Shown here piece by piece: positions 1 through 11,384 of a DNA stretch of 64,000 nt; positions within the stretch are counted from its first letter, which is position 1, and every line of letters begins with the position of its first letter. Source of the DNA: Anthostomella pinea (taxonomy: Eukaryota > Ascomycota > Sordariomycetes > Xylariales > Xylariaceae); assembly GCA_963556695.1 (NCBI GenBank), contig CAUWAG010000019.1:1240001-1304000 (forward strand), written 5' to 3'. Position numbers and translations under genes: made by a program. A model generated the notes under the pieces. It saw only the letters and a program-made list of their open reading frames with translations. It was not told the origin of the DNA and ran no database searches.

Positions 1-276
1 TAGGCCCTTGCCAAGACATGACAGTAGCGATATTGGTCTGTAGGCCCTGGGATTGGAGTAGTCTTTCTTTCCTGGTTTTGGGATCATCACCACCTCAGCT
101 ACTTTGAATGGTTTAGGGTGGTGTCCAATCAGTAGGCAGGTCTGGAAAAGGGCTCTGATATGTTCACCAATGACTGGCCAGCAAGCTTTCAGAATCCGTA
201 CTGTGAGGGTATCTACTCCCGGGGAGTTGCTCTTGGTTCCTAAAGTGCACCCTTCAGCCTCTTCCAGTCCGTATGC
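1..276 (-). mobile_element. LINE (non-LTR) reverse transcriptase fragment
   Basis: Read on the minus strand this stretch is one open frame of about 92 codons with no ATG. It resembles the start of a LINE reverse transcriptase: a 'SNSPGVD' segment of the P(D/V)G type followed by 'AEVVMIPKPGKKD' and 'RAYRPISLLSCLGKGL', which match the RT block leading into the palm in Tad/I-clade fungal LINEs. It runs off the left edge of the window, so the rest of the element may lie outside. A stop codon at 277-279 closes the frame upstream. The DNA is not AT-rich, so this fragment seems less RIP-affected than the island at 9.8-26.8 kb. Confidence 0.7.
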
Positions 277-279
277 TTA

Positions 280-1052
280 GATGTTGTAGGGGATGCATGT
301 TAAGCGTGAAGCTACATTCGTTCCCGGAAACATTATTGCGACCCCAAATGCCGCTCTAGCCTATTGCCGTGTAAGCACCACCACCACATGTCACATTTGG
401 ATACTGCCCACTTATATGTCGTTGTATATCCGTAAATAAATATAGCATATGCGCCCAATCAAACTACTCAAGTAGTACTCCTTGACATTATTCACAAGGC
501 TCTGAATGAATGTATGGTGATTTTGAAGCGGTATCCTACTATCGGCCTGTGTAAGTTATACACAGTCCGGAGCAATGAATATATCGGGAAACTCGATGAC
601 CGCGGTCCTATTGATAATATTCGTCATTTTAGGACTCGGGCTTAAAACTGCATTGAAAAGGCAGAAATCATTCTATTAACGTGTTTCTCACACTGTAAAT
701 GCGATAACAGAGAATGCATCCGGCCCAGTTGCCAGGTCACGGTGTCCCATTGTCGTCGAGTCTTTGTTGAATTTTCGTTCACCTCCTACCATATTTCCGG
801 GAACGGCTGGCTCATTTACACTACGAAGATGGTCTCTTTGTACGGTAGTATGTGGGCTTTCAGTAAGCTGGGAGGGGGTTCGGTTCTCAGATTGTACACC
901 CCGACAATATAGCTGACCTGTCTTATCACACCACCATCATTAGGTTTTCATAATCCGTATACCGTTGTTGCTTCGTTGCGAGTGACTAGCTAGCAGCTAG
1001 CAACCAGGACTGGTCGAAGAAACGAATCTTATCTTGTTCCTTGCTCGGAAAG
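280..1052. other. Intergenic; upstream region of the HExxH gene
   Basis: No coding frame is convincing here. It separates the LINE scrap from the gene starting at 1053 and should hold that gene's promoter and 5' leader. No strong TATA box was seen. Confidence 0.5.
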
Positions 1053-4000
1053 ATGGCTACGGTCAACGGACTGACGCCTGAAGAGCGGGCGAGGGTGTGG
1101 ATAACGCAGTCAAACCTCATTCCAAAATCGGTCAACTACGACTGGGAGCCGTTCATGACAGCCCTGGTGGAGACAGTCACCGATTTGAATGAGAACTTAT
1201 TCCCACCGGACGAAGACGCGGATCCCGGGTCACCAAAACCCGACGTTTATAAGGAGAAGAAGTTGGCGCCGTCAAAAGACCCCAGTAGCGGTTCGTGGAT
1301 ATATACGTGGTATATCCCAGAATGGACAGATCCCGATTATGATGAGGACGTCATAGTGAAGCTCAATGGGAGGAAATACGCCAACACGGCCCGAGACGCC
1401 TTTTACAACCTGCGCCCAGCGCTGCTCGACAGAGATGCTCTGAAAAACCCTACGCCGTACGCGCAGCGCTTCGGGGTACATCCTGACGAATCCAAGGGCC
1501 GCAGCCGTACCAGCCCCACGTTTGCGCCGAGTCGCAATCCCTTGGACGACTATGCGAACCAGGTCAACATGCTCAGTGACAGCCAGAGAGCGGCCTGCGA
1601 GGACATGAGCAAGAAACTATGGGCAGCTTCGGGGAAGACACCCGACCCTGCGCAGGCTATCCTCCCCCAGGTCCTGTCGCAGGTGTTCTCCCAGTTCGGC
1701 GCGCTGAGCAACGACGAGCTCGAGACAGAGCTGCGCAATGCAGTCAGCAATGGCATGAATCTCGAGCAGTTTGTCGACCACCTGACCCAGACGAATCCAA
1801 CGGCAAAGACGGCACACAAGAATTTCTTGGACAGCGCGCTACGAGACCAGGATTGGCAACGCATGATATTCTCGGACATGACAACGGACGAACTAATCGA
1901 AGGTAATGCCCACACCATGGCCAACGGTTTCAGCTGCGATCTAACGGGGGAGATACACCCGTAAGTGTCTGGCTTCCACATTGGCAGCAGTGCCGGTGAG
2001 TGATCTGCTTCTGCTTACAGTTGTATAGTTTCTTCCGAAGAGAGAAGTGGGAGTTCAGCGACTGGAAGGGGGCAGAGCGATGGACTCCGCGGTTTGTATA
2101 CAACCTCAACGGGACTCGACAGGCATGGGACGTCGTAAGTCCTAGGCTTGCATATCCATCCGGTGCCCGATCTGCTAACTAAGTCGCCCAGAGGGGGAAC
2201 GACAAGGTTTGGGATGCATTGCAACCAGCGTTGCAACTGGTGACCAAGATTCTCGAAAGCAACCCGGCCCACCTAAATGCTTTGTACAACATGAACACCC
2301 GGCAGGATATAGATCCCGAAAGGGACCCTCGTGACGATCCCGAAACGGCCAGCTTGATGAAGTACGTCATGGAAGATGAAATAGACTTGGGTCTGTCCGA
2401 TCCACGGATCCAGAAGCTGAATGACTTAGGTTATGACTGGAAGTACCACACAGTCAGGATTCTGGATCGGTGCCTCCGTATGGATATCGGGTCGTGCTAC
2501 TTACTGGGACACGGTGCTGACGAATACAACGAAGTGAAAGGGTCGAGCATGGCCTACGGCTTCACAAACTCCACCGTTTGCGGCGCCGACAGCTACATCA
2601 CCATATCTATTGCTGCCGAGGTGATCTGGCCATTGTTGGTGGACACGTATAGCCAGAGCGAAAAACTGACATGCTCGTTCATTATTGCCTCGACTATTCT
2701 GCACGAGCTGGCGGTAAGATGATGTTGCCCCTTTGGCCCCTTTCCTCGCATGGGACGAATGGTACCGGCTGACACAACTTCTGGGCGGCAGCACGCAGTG
2801 TTGAGCGCTCAACAGTTTCTGACCGAGGAAGACTGGGCCCAGGAGTCCGGCCAGGGTCCACAAGTTACGACTGTGGTTCGCTCGCTCGCAGACATCTGGG
2901 ACTACGGCTTCATGGATGGAGAGCCTACCTTCAGGGACGGTGGTTATGCAGAGCTGGGATTTGACTTTGAGAACTCGATTTGGGGGTTCTGCGTAAACAA
3001 CCTGACTCAAAACCCCAGCTCCAATGGATTTGCCAGATTTATCGAGTCGCTGCCCCTGGTCGCAATGGCCATACCGTGGCCAACGTCCCGGCAGTCGACC
3101 AGTGTCGGCTTGAAGCTTAGCACGTATCCGATCGAGGACTATTGCCGCCCCTTACCCATTGAGTACATGGCCAAGTTCTTTACCCAGCGTTTCTGGGACG
3201 AGGACTTTCAGATATATGGACCCGAAGCACTGAAGCAGTTGCCCGAGGGCCGCCTCATCAAGACGATCATGACGCCGCAGGTTATTAGTACCAAGGCAGC
3301 CGCATCGCTGTTTGGCCAGGATGAATGGGCGTTTATGAGGGCTGTCGCGCTTTTGCTGAGCCACTCCCGTCACTCGATCCTCGGTAACTATCTAGGAGCC
3401 CTAGTAATGGATGCAACGCGGCGCTCATCCTTCATGCGGCGGTGGTGCAGGGAGATCCCAAACTGGAGGGACGCCATCATCAACCCGCTGGAGAAGAGCG
3501 TTCAAGAGCTGGAACGCTTGCTCTTCCAGAGCCAGAAAACACATAATGACAGGTATGCCAGTGAGACGGGCAGGGTGCGGGCCCATAATGCGTACGTCAA
3601 CAGCGTGGCGGGCGAGCCAATCCCGCCGCTGGACTATGACATGTGGAAACTCACGACGGACTACGACTGGAATCAGACGTTCCGCGTGGGAGGCCGGCTC
3701 ATGAACAAGCTCGCCGAGACGAGCCGCTACATGCAGGAGGACGTTGCCTTTGTGCAGCGCATGATCTTCGACTACCTCAACGTCAACCAGGGGACGCGTG
3801 CTATCTTATACCGCGGCGGGGGAGGGACAGAAAGCACCCCAATCGGCGGCGCATATGCACGGCTCGTCACCTTCCTGGCGAAAGCCAAGAGCCTCGCCGA
3901 TCACGTAGTCAAGGTCGCTGGCATCCCGCAGCTCGCACCCATCAGGGACAAGTGGGACCCCTGGCGGGCTCGGTTCCAGGAGAGTTCCAAGACATACCAG

Positions 4001-4999
4001 GAGCTCCTATGGATGATCGACCAGGAGTACACCATTCACCCCTCCGACGTGAGCTGGAAGCCGCAGTTCAGATCGTTGCCATCGTCGTACTGGAAGGCCC
4101 GCAACGAGCGCCTGCAAGCCCTGGCGCTGCGCGAGTATAATAGATGTGACCCCCGAATTCGGAAGATAGTGGACGACTTCTACTCGGTTTATGACCCGAC
4201 CCGAACGGTATCCATGCAGCCAACAACGCAGGAAGTGGACGGCATCCTGGACCTGATGAAGAACCTCAAATTTGACCCCAAGGCCCCGCACGCTTTCCAA
4301 GACAAGCCGATTGTTTTCGATTTCTCACTACCAACTCCCCCGGCATCGCCCACGAAATCGAGCGCCGTGCCACCACCACCCGGTGGGACTACTGCTGGCG
4401 TCCCTCCCGCAGCACCGGCAACGCCAGGCGGAAGCGCCCCGGGTAGTCGACCCAGGTTCCTCAACGCCACGAGGCTGGGTGCGACACCTCCTCGCCGGGG
4501 GTCGACGACGGCCGGCCTTCTAGGCCGTCGCGGCGTGGGGAAGACGAGTGCCAGTGGCCGGCGAAGCTCCGCGTTCAAGAAGTATGGTGCCGCTGGCGCC
4601 GGGACCAACTTTCTGCTCGCAGCACAGAAGGCAGGGGCCCCCGGCTCCTTCGCAGATGCCGGTATATCGACGAGCGTTATCAACTCGGCTCTTCAGCAGG
4701 CGGGCCCAGGGCAGTCACGCGGCCTATCTTCAACAGCACAGGGTGCTGCTTCGGTACAGTTCTCACAGACGCTACTCACACCCGCCGGGCCGGTGCGAGT
4801 GCCCCTGGCGGGTGGCCAGCGGGCCATCCGGCCCTTTCCTAATCCATACTCCACGCGCGTAACGTTGACATCAGACGTGGCTGCGACGACTAATAGCGTG
4901 AGGCTGGCGAGGAACTCCGAGCGTACCTCTACCTATGTTGCTCCCGGAACGTGGCGTAACCCCGGTGGCTCTCCCAGTAGTCCTGGTTCTATCACCTAG
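1053..4999 (+). CDS. Large protein with HELAHA zincin-like motif (putative zinc metallopeptidase)
   Basis: Predicted exons are 1053-1960, 2029-2134, 2192-2713 and 2792-4999, giving about 1247 residues. All three introns have GT-AG ends and join open frames exactly; intron 2 has a GCTAAC branch site. The key motif is ILHELAHAV (His-Glu at about 509-510), an HExxH signature. About 50 residues on comes YAELGFDFE (about 564-572), which could supply the third zinc ligand, as in related fungal hypothetical proteins. The N-terminal ~300 residues show no known domain. The last ~200 residues are rich in Pro, Gly, Ser, Ala and Thr and are probably disordered. There is no signal peptide, so the protein is probably intracellular. 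The first in-frame ATG was chosen as start. The peptidase role is inferred from the motif only; it could be an inactive zincin fold. It converges on the sirtuin gene. Confidence 0.8.
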
Positions 5000-5870
5000 G
5001 GCTATCTGCCACGTTGTGCGGCGAGACTTTCGTAGGTTCCGACAGTCGGCTATCTTAGGGAAGGAAGGACATGCGAAACATGGTGTAGCTGCGGCAGCCA
5101 TGTTTTTCTTACATAGAGCGTTTCCTTTCTTTGTTCAGCTGCGTCCCTGGTTTATATGTGTAGCGCACTGTATATCTCTCAATATAGACATTGGGCTGGA
5201 AAGAATGTGTTTCACTTACTCGAGAGATTCTCCTCAATTATACCGACTCGTCATGCTGCTGCCAGTGAGCCTCACGACCATCCTGACCGCTATCACACCC
5301 ATGCCGGTATCTGGTTGAGTTGACATGATCTCAACTAGAACCCCGAGACCATTCTCGCCTAGCGGTCCCGACATGGTCAGTTCAGTCAACAAGTAGTATT
5401 GAGGCATGACTATCCTCGCCAAACTCACAGTTCCATTCAAATTCACAGACCAGACATCCTGTACGCCCCATGTACGAATCCAGGGGCACCCGTGCTTCTG
5501 TGAGGCGGCTGGATGACTTCTCTGAGCCGAACAAACAATCGGAACTTGCCTACACGCCGCAGCTGGCCATGATCCCATCGTGTTGCGTCGGTAGCTCATG
5601 CCTCTCTATATCTCATCGACCCCGGTCTGCTGACCATCCAGAAACAGAGGGACAAGCCGTCAGTCTTCGTTCGAGACGACGCTTACGCATCCTCTCCATC
5701 GCACAAGACTCATCAATGTTGGAGGCCATGTACCAGCCATCACTAGTGGTGGAAGTTGCAAGGCAGTCCGTAGCAAGAACGAGGCATCTCACGTTCGAAT
5801 TCGGCTGCCGACGGGTCCAAAGACTGTCATAATTTCATTATTGATGCAAGGCTAATCGGGTATCCTAATG
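5000..5870. other. Intergenic between convergent genes
   Basis: Shared 3' region of the HExxH gene and the sirtuin gene. Only short frames without homology features are present; no gene or RNA was recognised. Confidence 0.5.
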
Positions 5871-8800
5871 CTACAATGCGCTTTGGCGCGTCAAGAAACT
5901 CGGTGGGAAACGCCCCTGTGCCATCTGTATTTCCCAGTGCAATTGGTCTGATGGACTGGGCGTGCTGTCGTCCCTCGGGTTCGACTGCTGGGCGTGCGGG
6001 ATCATCCTCTGGTTAGTGGAATATTGCAGTCCCACAAGGGGGTCGCTATAGATCATAGGATGAGTGACTTGACGCCCGACGCTATAAATCATGGGATGTG
6101 TGACTTGACGCCTGCCGCTATAGACCATGGGATGTGTGACTTGACGCCCGTCGTAAAGATACTGCGCAGTCCGTGCGCAGCCTAGGGTCGGGCGCAGGCC
6201 AGCTACGGGGATTTTGGGAGGAGGTGGAGGTTCGACAGGGCACTCCCAGGGCTCGATCTTTTTCGGGGGCGAATGCTCCCAATTCGAGTTGAGCGGTGGC
6301 AACTTGTCCAGGGCACTACCGGCATAGCGCCCTCCATCACGGAAGTGCTGGTATCTCGGTTCGTGGGCGGCATCGCCGCTTCCTTCACCCAGGCCATAGC
6401 GCCGGCCGTGATCGCCGACATTTCCGAGAGCCAGGGGCACGGACTCCTGCTCAGCATGATCATCCTTGCTGTGGTGCTGACCGTCATCGCCTACATTTCC
6501 GATAACCAGGAGCACGGACTCAGCATGATCACCCTTGCCGGCCTGATGGGCCTCAGGCGAAGGCACATAACTATGATCCTGTGGCGGCAGCGTGGGTCGC
6601 GGACGCGAAAGGGCCAAGGTATGTCCTACATCTTCACAACCATACATCGCCTTCCGCTTTCGCCGGCGCGGATTCGTCTTCACGGCAGCCGTTATCGAGC
6701 TTCCTTGCAGCACAGAAGACACCGGGGGCGGCGTCAACACCGCCATCCGTGCAGAAGTTGACTGTTTCCCAGTTCTTTCCAGTCCCTTGGCAGCCTTCAC
6801 GTACTGGTCTTTGCCAACATGCTTGGCTACGAGATTGGCTTTAACCGCCGGCCTCACCTCCTGCTCGGCGACCCCGCTGTAACTGCTCGATAGACGAATA
6901 GTGCTATCAGCCTTAGCCGTGAGCGCCGCTGTCGCTGACTTTCTCGGTTTCTTTGTTTTAGCCTGCTTCGGAAGCTTGGGAGTTGGCTCAAGTTGCTTGG
7001 GAATTGGCTCAACTTGCTTCGGTATTGGCACAAGTTCTGGCGCCGCTTCAGACTCGGGTTGCGGCACAGGTTGAGGCTTGGGGCGGACGGCAGGCGACGG
7101 AGCCACCGCCGGAAGTTGAGCCGGGCTAGGAGAGGGTATATATCCCAAATTGTCGAACGGACGGTTGCCTATCACAGCAAGGGCCTGGAATATATCCCAA
7201 ATAACATAGGCACCACACCCATAGTCATTCCTCATGGCCGATGGGTTCTTTGGTGGTGGTCGCGACTTGCTGACTTCAATGGTGTGCCGTCTCTTCTCCA
7301 GAAGGTCTTTCCGCTTCTTCAAGCTCTCCCTCTTCTTTTCAGCCAGTGCGTCGCGTTTCTGCTTATCGAGTTCCTGGATTTCGTCAGAGGATAGCCAGAG
7401 ACGGGGTTTACGCCCCTGCAAGTCCTGGACCCAAGCATCGCAATCCCATTCGATCCAGTAGTCAATGACATCTCCCCAGGCACTCTCGGACGGTTTTGTC
7501 AAGTTGACGAAGACGACTTTGCCACCTCTGCTATGGACCGATTTAGCAAAGTCCTTGACCATGGCTTTCAACCCATGCACTCGGAGACTGGTGCCGAGTA
7601 TCAGTAGCAAATCTGGCCCCGCAGAGACATCATGTTTCCAAATCCGGGATATGAGGTCGTTCTGGGGGTTATCCTCCCCGTAGAGGACAATGTCAGGGCG
7701 AAGTTTGCCAACTCCCAGCGCTCTCTTTCCCTTTTCCTGGCGAGCAGCGGTGGCACCGGCGCAGTGAGGGCACTCGGGCTGTTGGCCTGACATGGTCCGT
7801 AATTCACGACCATCTTGGTCCCAATTGCACCGTTTTCCGCACGCGAAACATCGAAGAGCGTGCAGTGATCCGTGCAGGAACACGCATTCAACACCCTTGT
7901 CGTGGATGGGACTTGATCGCAACTTGTTTCGGATAGCATCCTCAGAATCCTGTGCGGCTTGGGCAGTATCTACCACGTCATCGTCGTCTCCATTGGGTGC
8001 TTCCGTGCTCCCTTTGGCATCCTTATCTGGACCAGCCAGTTGCTGCTTGGCAGATTTTCTCCTTTTGTTACCCGCGCCATGTCGGAGATCCGTCGATAGG
8101 CCAATCTTCTTCTCGATCTCATCGATATTCTGCGTATAGACCCTCGCAAGCTTTCCCACGTCTCGCATCCGGGCAATGAAACGGTGGGTCGTGGTTGGCT
8201 CGACGTCTTTTGCCTTTTGCCTTAGCGACGTGGCAAATTGATAGAAGACGGCCGTCTTCAGTGGGTCAGCCCATATGTTGCAGTCGAACAAGTCCCGGCC
8301 TTTCATGTTGCGCAAATTGGAATTCGATGTTTGAGAAGAGATGAATTCGAACGACTGATGCGTATAGTCGGAGTCTGATGTTTCAGAACAGGCGGAACTC
8401 CCCTCAGAGCTGCTATCGGTCGTGGTGTTGGCATTGTCATATGGATCAAAGAGAACAGGTGGTGGCGAGGAGAGAGGGGAAGAGGTGAAGTTCTCGCCGT
8501 GGGGGACCACCTTTGGCGTGCTCGCCCGAGTCGGAGAGCCACGAGGGCCTGAATCCGAGCATCTGGGAGAGACTCCGGTTTGCGAGGACGCGCTGGAGTC
8601 ATGTAGGGCGGAAAATACAGACTCCTGACGAGGCGACGACTGTGTGGACTGCTCGACAAGACGCGTCGGTAATGATGGCGGTAGTGATACCATCTGCGAC
8701 CTTGTGAGCCGTCGCGATGATTGAGCCGGCGTGGCGGCGGCTGGAATCTCGGTTGTTTGGTCCTGACGGGGCAAGGGAGGGGCTTCGATGTCTATGGGCG

Positions 8801-9222
8801 ACCCCGCCGCCGGCATGCTGGACTCTTGTTGGAGGTTCTGGACATTCGACGTACGGGGATTTGGTATCGGCATCTTTGAAGGTAATTCACGGAGGTCTGG
8901 CTGCGAGATTCTCCTACGCTTGGCGGGACTGTCGCCAATACTGAATTCGGCGGTCTCATCTTCGGGCTCTGTCCTCCCACTGGCTTTTGCGCGCTCGAAT
9001 TGCTGCTGGATGAGTGAATATAGCCCATTCTCAGACTGAAAATCCTGTGACCCGTTAGCAGACTAAGACCGCGTACAGTTGTGACAGGTTGCTTACAGGT
9101 ATACCAGAGCTGGTGCTGATGCCGGCACCGGTAACGATAACCATTCGTCTTGTCTTGCCCACAGTGTCGGCGACACGTTGGAGGAGCTCGTCGGAGGTGG
9201 GTGTGATCTGGACCGTAGGCAT
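5871..9222 (-). CDS. Sir2-family NAD-dependent deacetylase, Hst3/Hst4-like, with long C-terminal extension
   Basis: Exons are 9222-9097 and 9044-5871 (intron of 52 bp, GTAAGC...CACAG), about 1099 residues. The intron falls inside the NAD-binding signature: GAGISTSSGIP ends exon 1 and DFQSENGLYS opens exon 2. Further sirtuin marks are TQNIDEIEKKIG (~346), the catalytic His in FLHGSL (~433), four zinc cysteines (CFAC ~441/444 and CPHC ~467/470) and GTSLRV (~526). About 100 Ser/Pro-rich residues split the Rossmann parts, and a further insertion separates TQNID from HGS, as in Hst3/Hst4 proteins, which deacetylate histone H3 K56. The ~500-residue tail is basic and proline-rich and ends with three tandem 12-residue repeats. 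Probably nuclear (several KRR/RRKR clusters). The substrate is inferred from family type. The gene uses the first ATG before the NAD motif. Confidence 0.88.
6045..6153 (-). repeat. 36-bp tandem repeat (about 3 copies) inside the sirtuin tail
   Basis: Three near-identical 36-bp units encode repeated (G/R)RQVTHPM(V/I)YS blocks near the C-terminus of the sirtuin. The unit length is a multiple of three, so copy number can change without breaking the frame. Confidence 0.85.
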
Positions 9223-9840
9223 CTTGGAGATGTGAAGCCGCGGTGGGGAAGCTGCACTGGTCTCAATACGTCGAGCTGTACTCGGGCTGAAGAAGGGCGT
9301 CACGTCAAGTCGAACTGCCGGGCGCAACCATCGCGTGGCAGTTTCTCGGCGCGTTCAGGCCGGCGGCATAGGGGGTGGGGGAGGAACAAAGACGCGTCGG
9401 AATCTCTTCAGATCCGGTCGTTACGGGGGGACGCGTCTCAACGGTTGTCGGTGGAGCGCGTGGTGGCGGCGGTGAAGGTGTAGAGGTCAAGCAGTCGTGG
9501 GACGAGCGGCAGCAGCGTGCAGCCGTTGACGTGGAAATGGACGTGCAGTTGGAGATGGGGTTTTGTCTTGGTTGGACGTGGGGTGCAGGTGTCGACTGCA
9601 GCACCGAGGCTGGAGGCTGGAGGCTGCGGGCTGCGGTGGGACGTGGTAAACTTCAATGAAGCGTTTTCCTGGCCATCTAAGCAGGGAATTGCGCGCACGA
9701 GAATACCTAGCAAATACGGATGGCAGCAGCGGTAGCATTGGAGATAACAAGCACATGTATTGTGTATGGTAATGAGATGGAACGCGGACACGCCATCGCT
9801 GCAGTGTTGGTCATGACATGACATGGGACCGCGTTCAAAG
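9223..9840. other. Sirtuin upstream region and edge of the AT-rich island
   Basis: GC-normal DNA upstream of the sirtuin ATG, with several short overlapping frames but no homology features. It ends abruptly at about 9840-9900, where the AT-rich island starts. Confidence 0.5.
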
Positions 9841-10729
9841 CTTAAAGGTACCTAACCGTGTGGGACCCCATTTGCAACTAGCCCCCATTTGCAACGATTT
9901 CCCCACCAAAACTTCTAATATTTAAAGCTTTATAATAAATCAACCAAAATACGTACAAGCTTAAAACGAAATGAACGTAAAAGAAAAAGTTGTAATAAGT
10001 TATTAATTGAGGTTAAAAAAGTGTATTTATAAAGGATAATATTTAATTTTAAATATTAAAAATTAAGAATTAAAAATTACCGATTTATTATATAATATGA
10101 AAGAACGGATAAAAAATATAAATAAGTTAATACTGTTAGTTTTTACATTCTATATTAAGATTATAACGTTTAAAAATCAATACAAATTTAACGTTTAAAA
10201 ATATCTCTTTATGATTAGCTGTTTAAACATTATTATATTGAATAAGGTTTAAAATTTCAAATATGAGCCCTTTAACTATATTTAGTAAAATTTATAAGCT
10301 TTCGATAATATGCGAACGTTATTATATGCTTCAAAGTGTATAAAGAAAGCTAAAAAAAAAAATTTTTTTTTAGTAAAATATTATAAAATCACAAATTGAT
10401 TACATTTTTAATTTTTAATTTTATTAATTGGATGTATTTAAAGGAATTATAATCTTTAATTAAAAAGCTTCTAGTTAATTATTCTATATTATTATACTAA
10501 TAAAAGTATTTCATGTATTATTAAATGTTTATTTTATATATATCCTTTAACTTTAACCCACTGAACTTAATAAACTTTATTAATATAATACTTAAAAATA
10601 TTGTTCCATATAGTTTAATTTATATTGTTTATAATGGTATTTAATTTGAGTTTTTGCATTTATATAACAATAGGATTTAAAGTATTAAATAGAACTACTT
10701 TTCATACACTAGTACTTTTCTATTAGTTT
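9841..10729. other. AT-rich RIP-eroded DNA
   Basis: Very AT- and TA-rich sequence without open frames, typical of RIP-mutated transposon remains. No element can be named. Confidence 0.6.
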
Positions 10730-10932
10730 TATCAGATGTTGGATCCCAGATATAGTGCCTTTAGGTACAGTACCCGCTAGAAGGCTGCTAAGGAACCAGT
10801 GGATCCACCCTGGTATAGTGCAGTATAGAATTTAGCTGTAGATTAGCCCTGCCAATCATTTTTGAGAATGACAATAACATTTGCAGCGATCGCTCAAACC
10901 TCAAAGGCTTGTGACCCTTCTTGAATCTCATA
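10730..10932. repeat. Solo LTR-like repeat, family 1 copy a
   Basis: Begins TATCAGATGTTGG and ends GAATCTCATA, i.e. degenerate TG...CA inverted ends. It is flanked by 5-bp direct repeats AGTTT (10725-10729) and AATTT (10933-10937), which differ by one G-to-A change as RIP would cause. Its right end (about 10860-10930) resembles the right end of the repeat at 21590-21849. It stands out from the AT-rich surroundings by higher GC. Confidence 0.6.
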
Positions 10933-10937
10933 AATTT

Positions 10938-11276
10938 GAAAATAATATTTTTTCTTGAAAGGTTTCTTTCAAAGTCTTTTCACGAGATCATTTATTAAGT
11001 AATCGAGAATTTTTGTATATATATAACATTTAAGCTTTAATAGTACTGAAAAATATAATACATCAAATCATATAAAACCCACTTAATAATAACGACTTTT
11101 CCGCTTTTTAATATTTATAACACTTAAATACTTCGTTATTAATTATCATAAAAATCATCATATTACTATATAAAATTCTTATATAAACAAACAAAGTAAT
11201 AGATTTAGTATTATTTAAAAACTATGATCTTTTTTTTAGAATATAAGGAAATATGATTAACAATAATTTCTTACGA
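10938..11276. other. AT-rich RIP-eroded DNA
   Basis: No open frame; AT-rich filler between the solo LTR and the DNA transposon. Confidence 0.5.
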
Positions 11277-11384
11277 TAACGTAGATGACAGGCGAGCGGC
11301 AGTTACAAGCGAACCGCAACTTTTCACCAACCTTCTAACCAACATGTCAAATGACTTGACCACAACGCATTTAATTTAATTTAA

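Noticed and set aside
5871..9222. Sirtuin and HExxH protein as a functional pair
   Set aside because: They only converge; nothing in the sequence links their roles.
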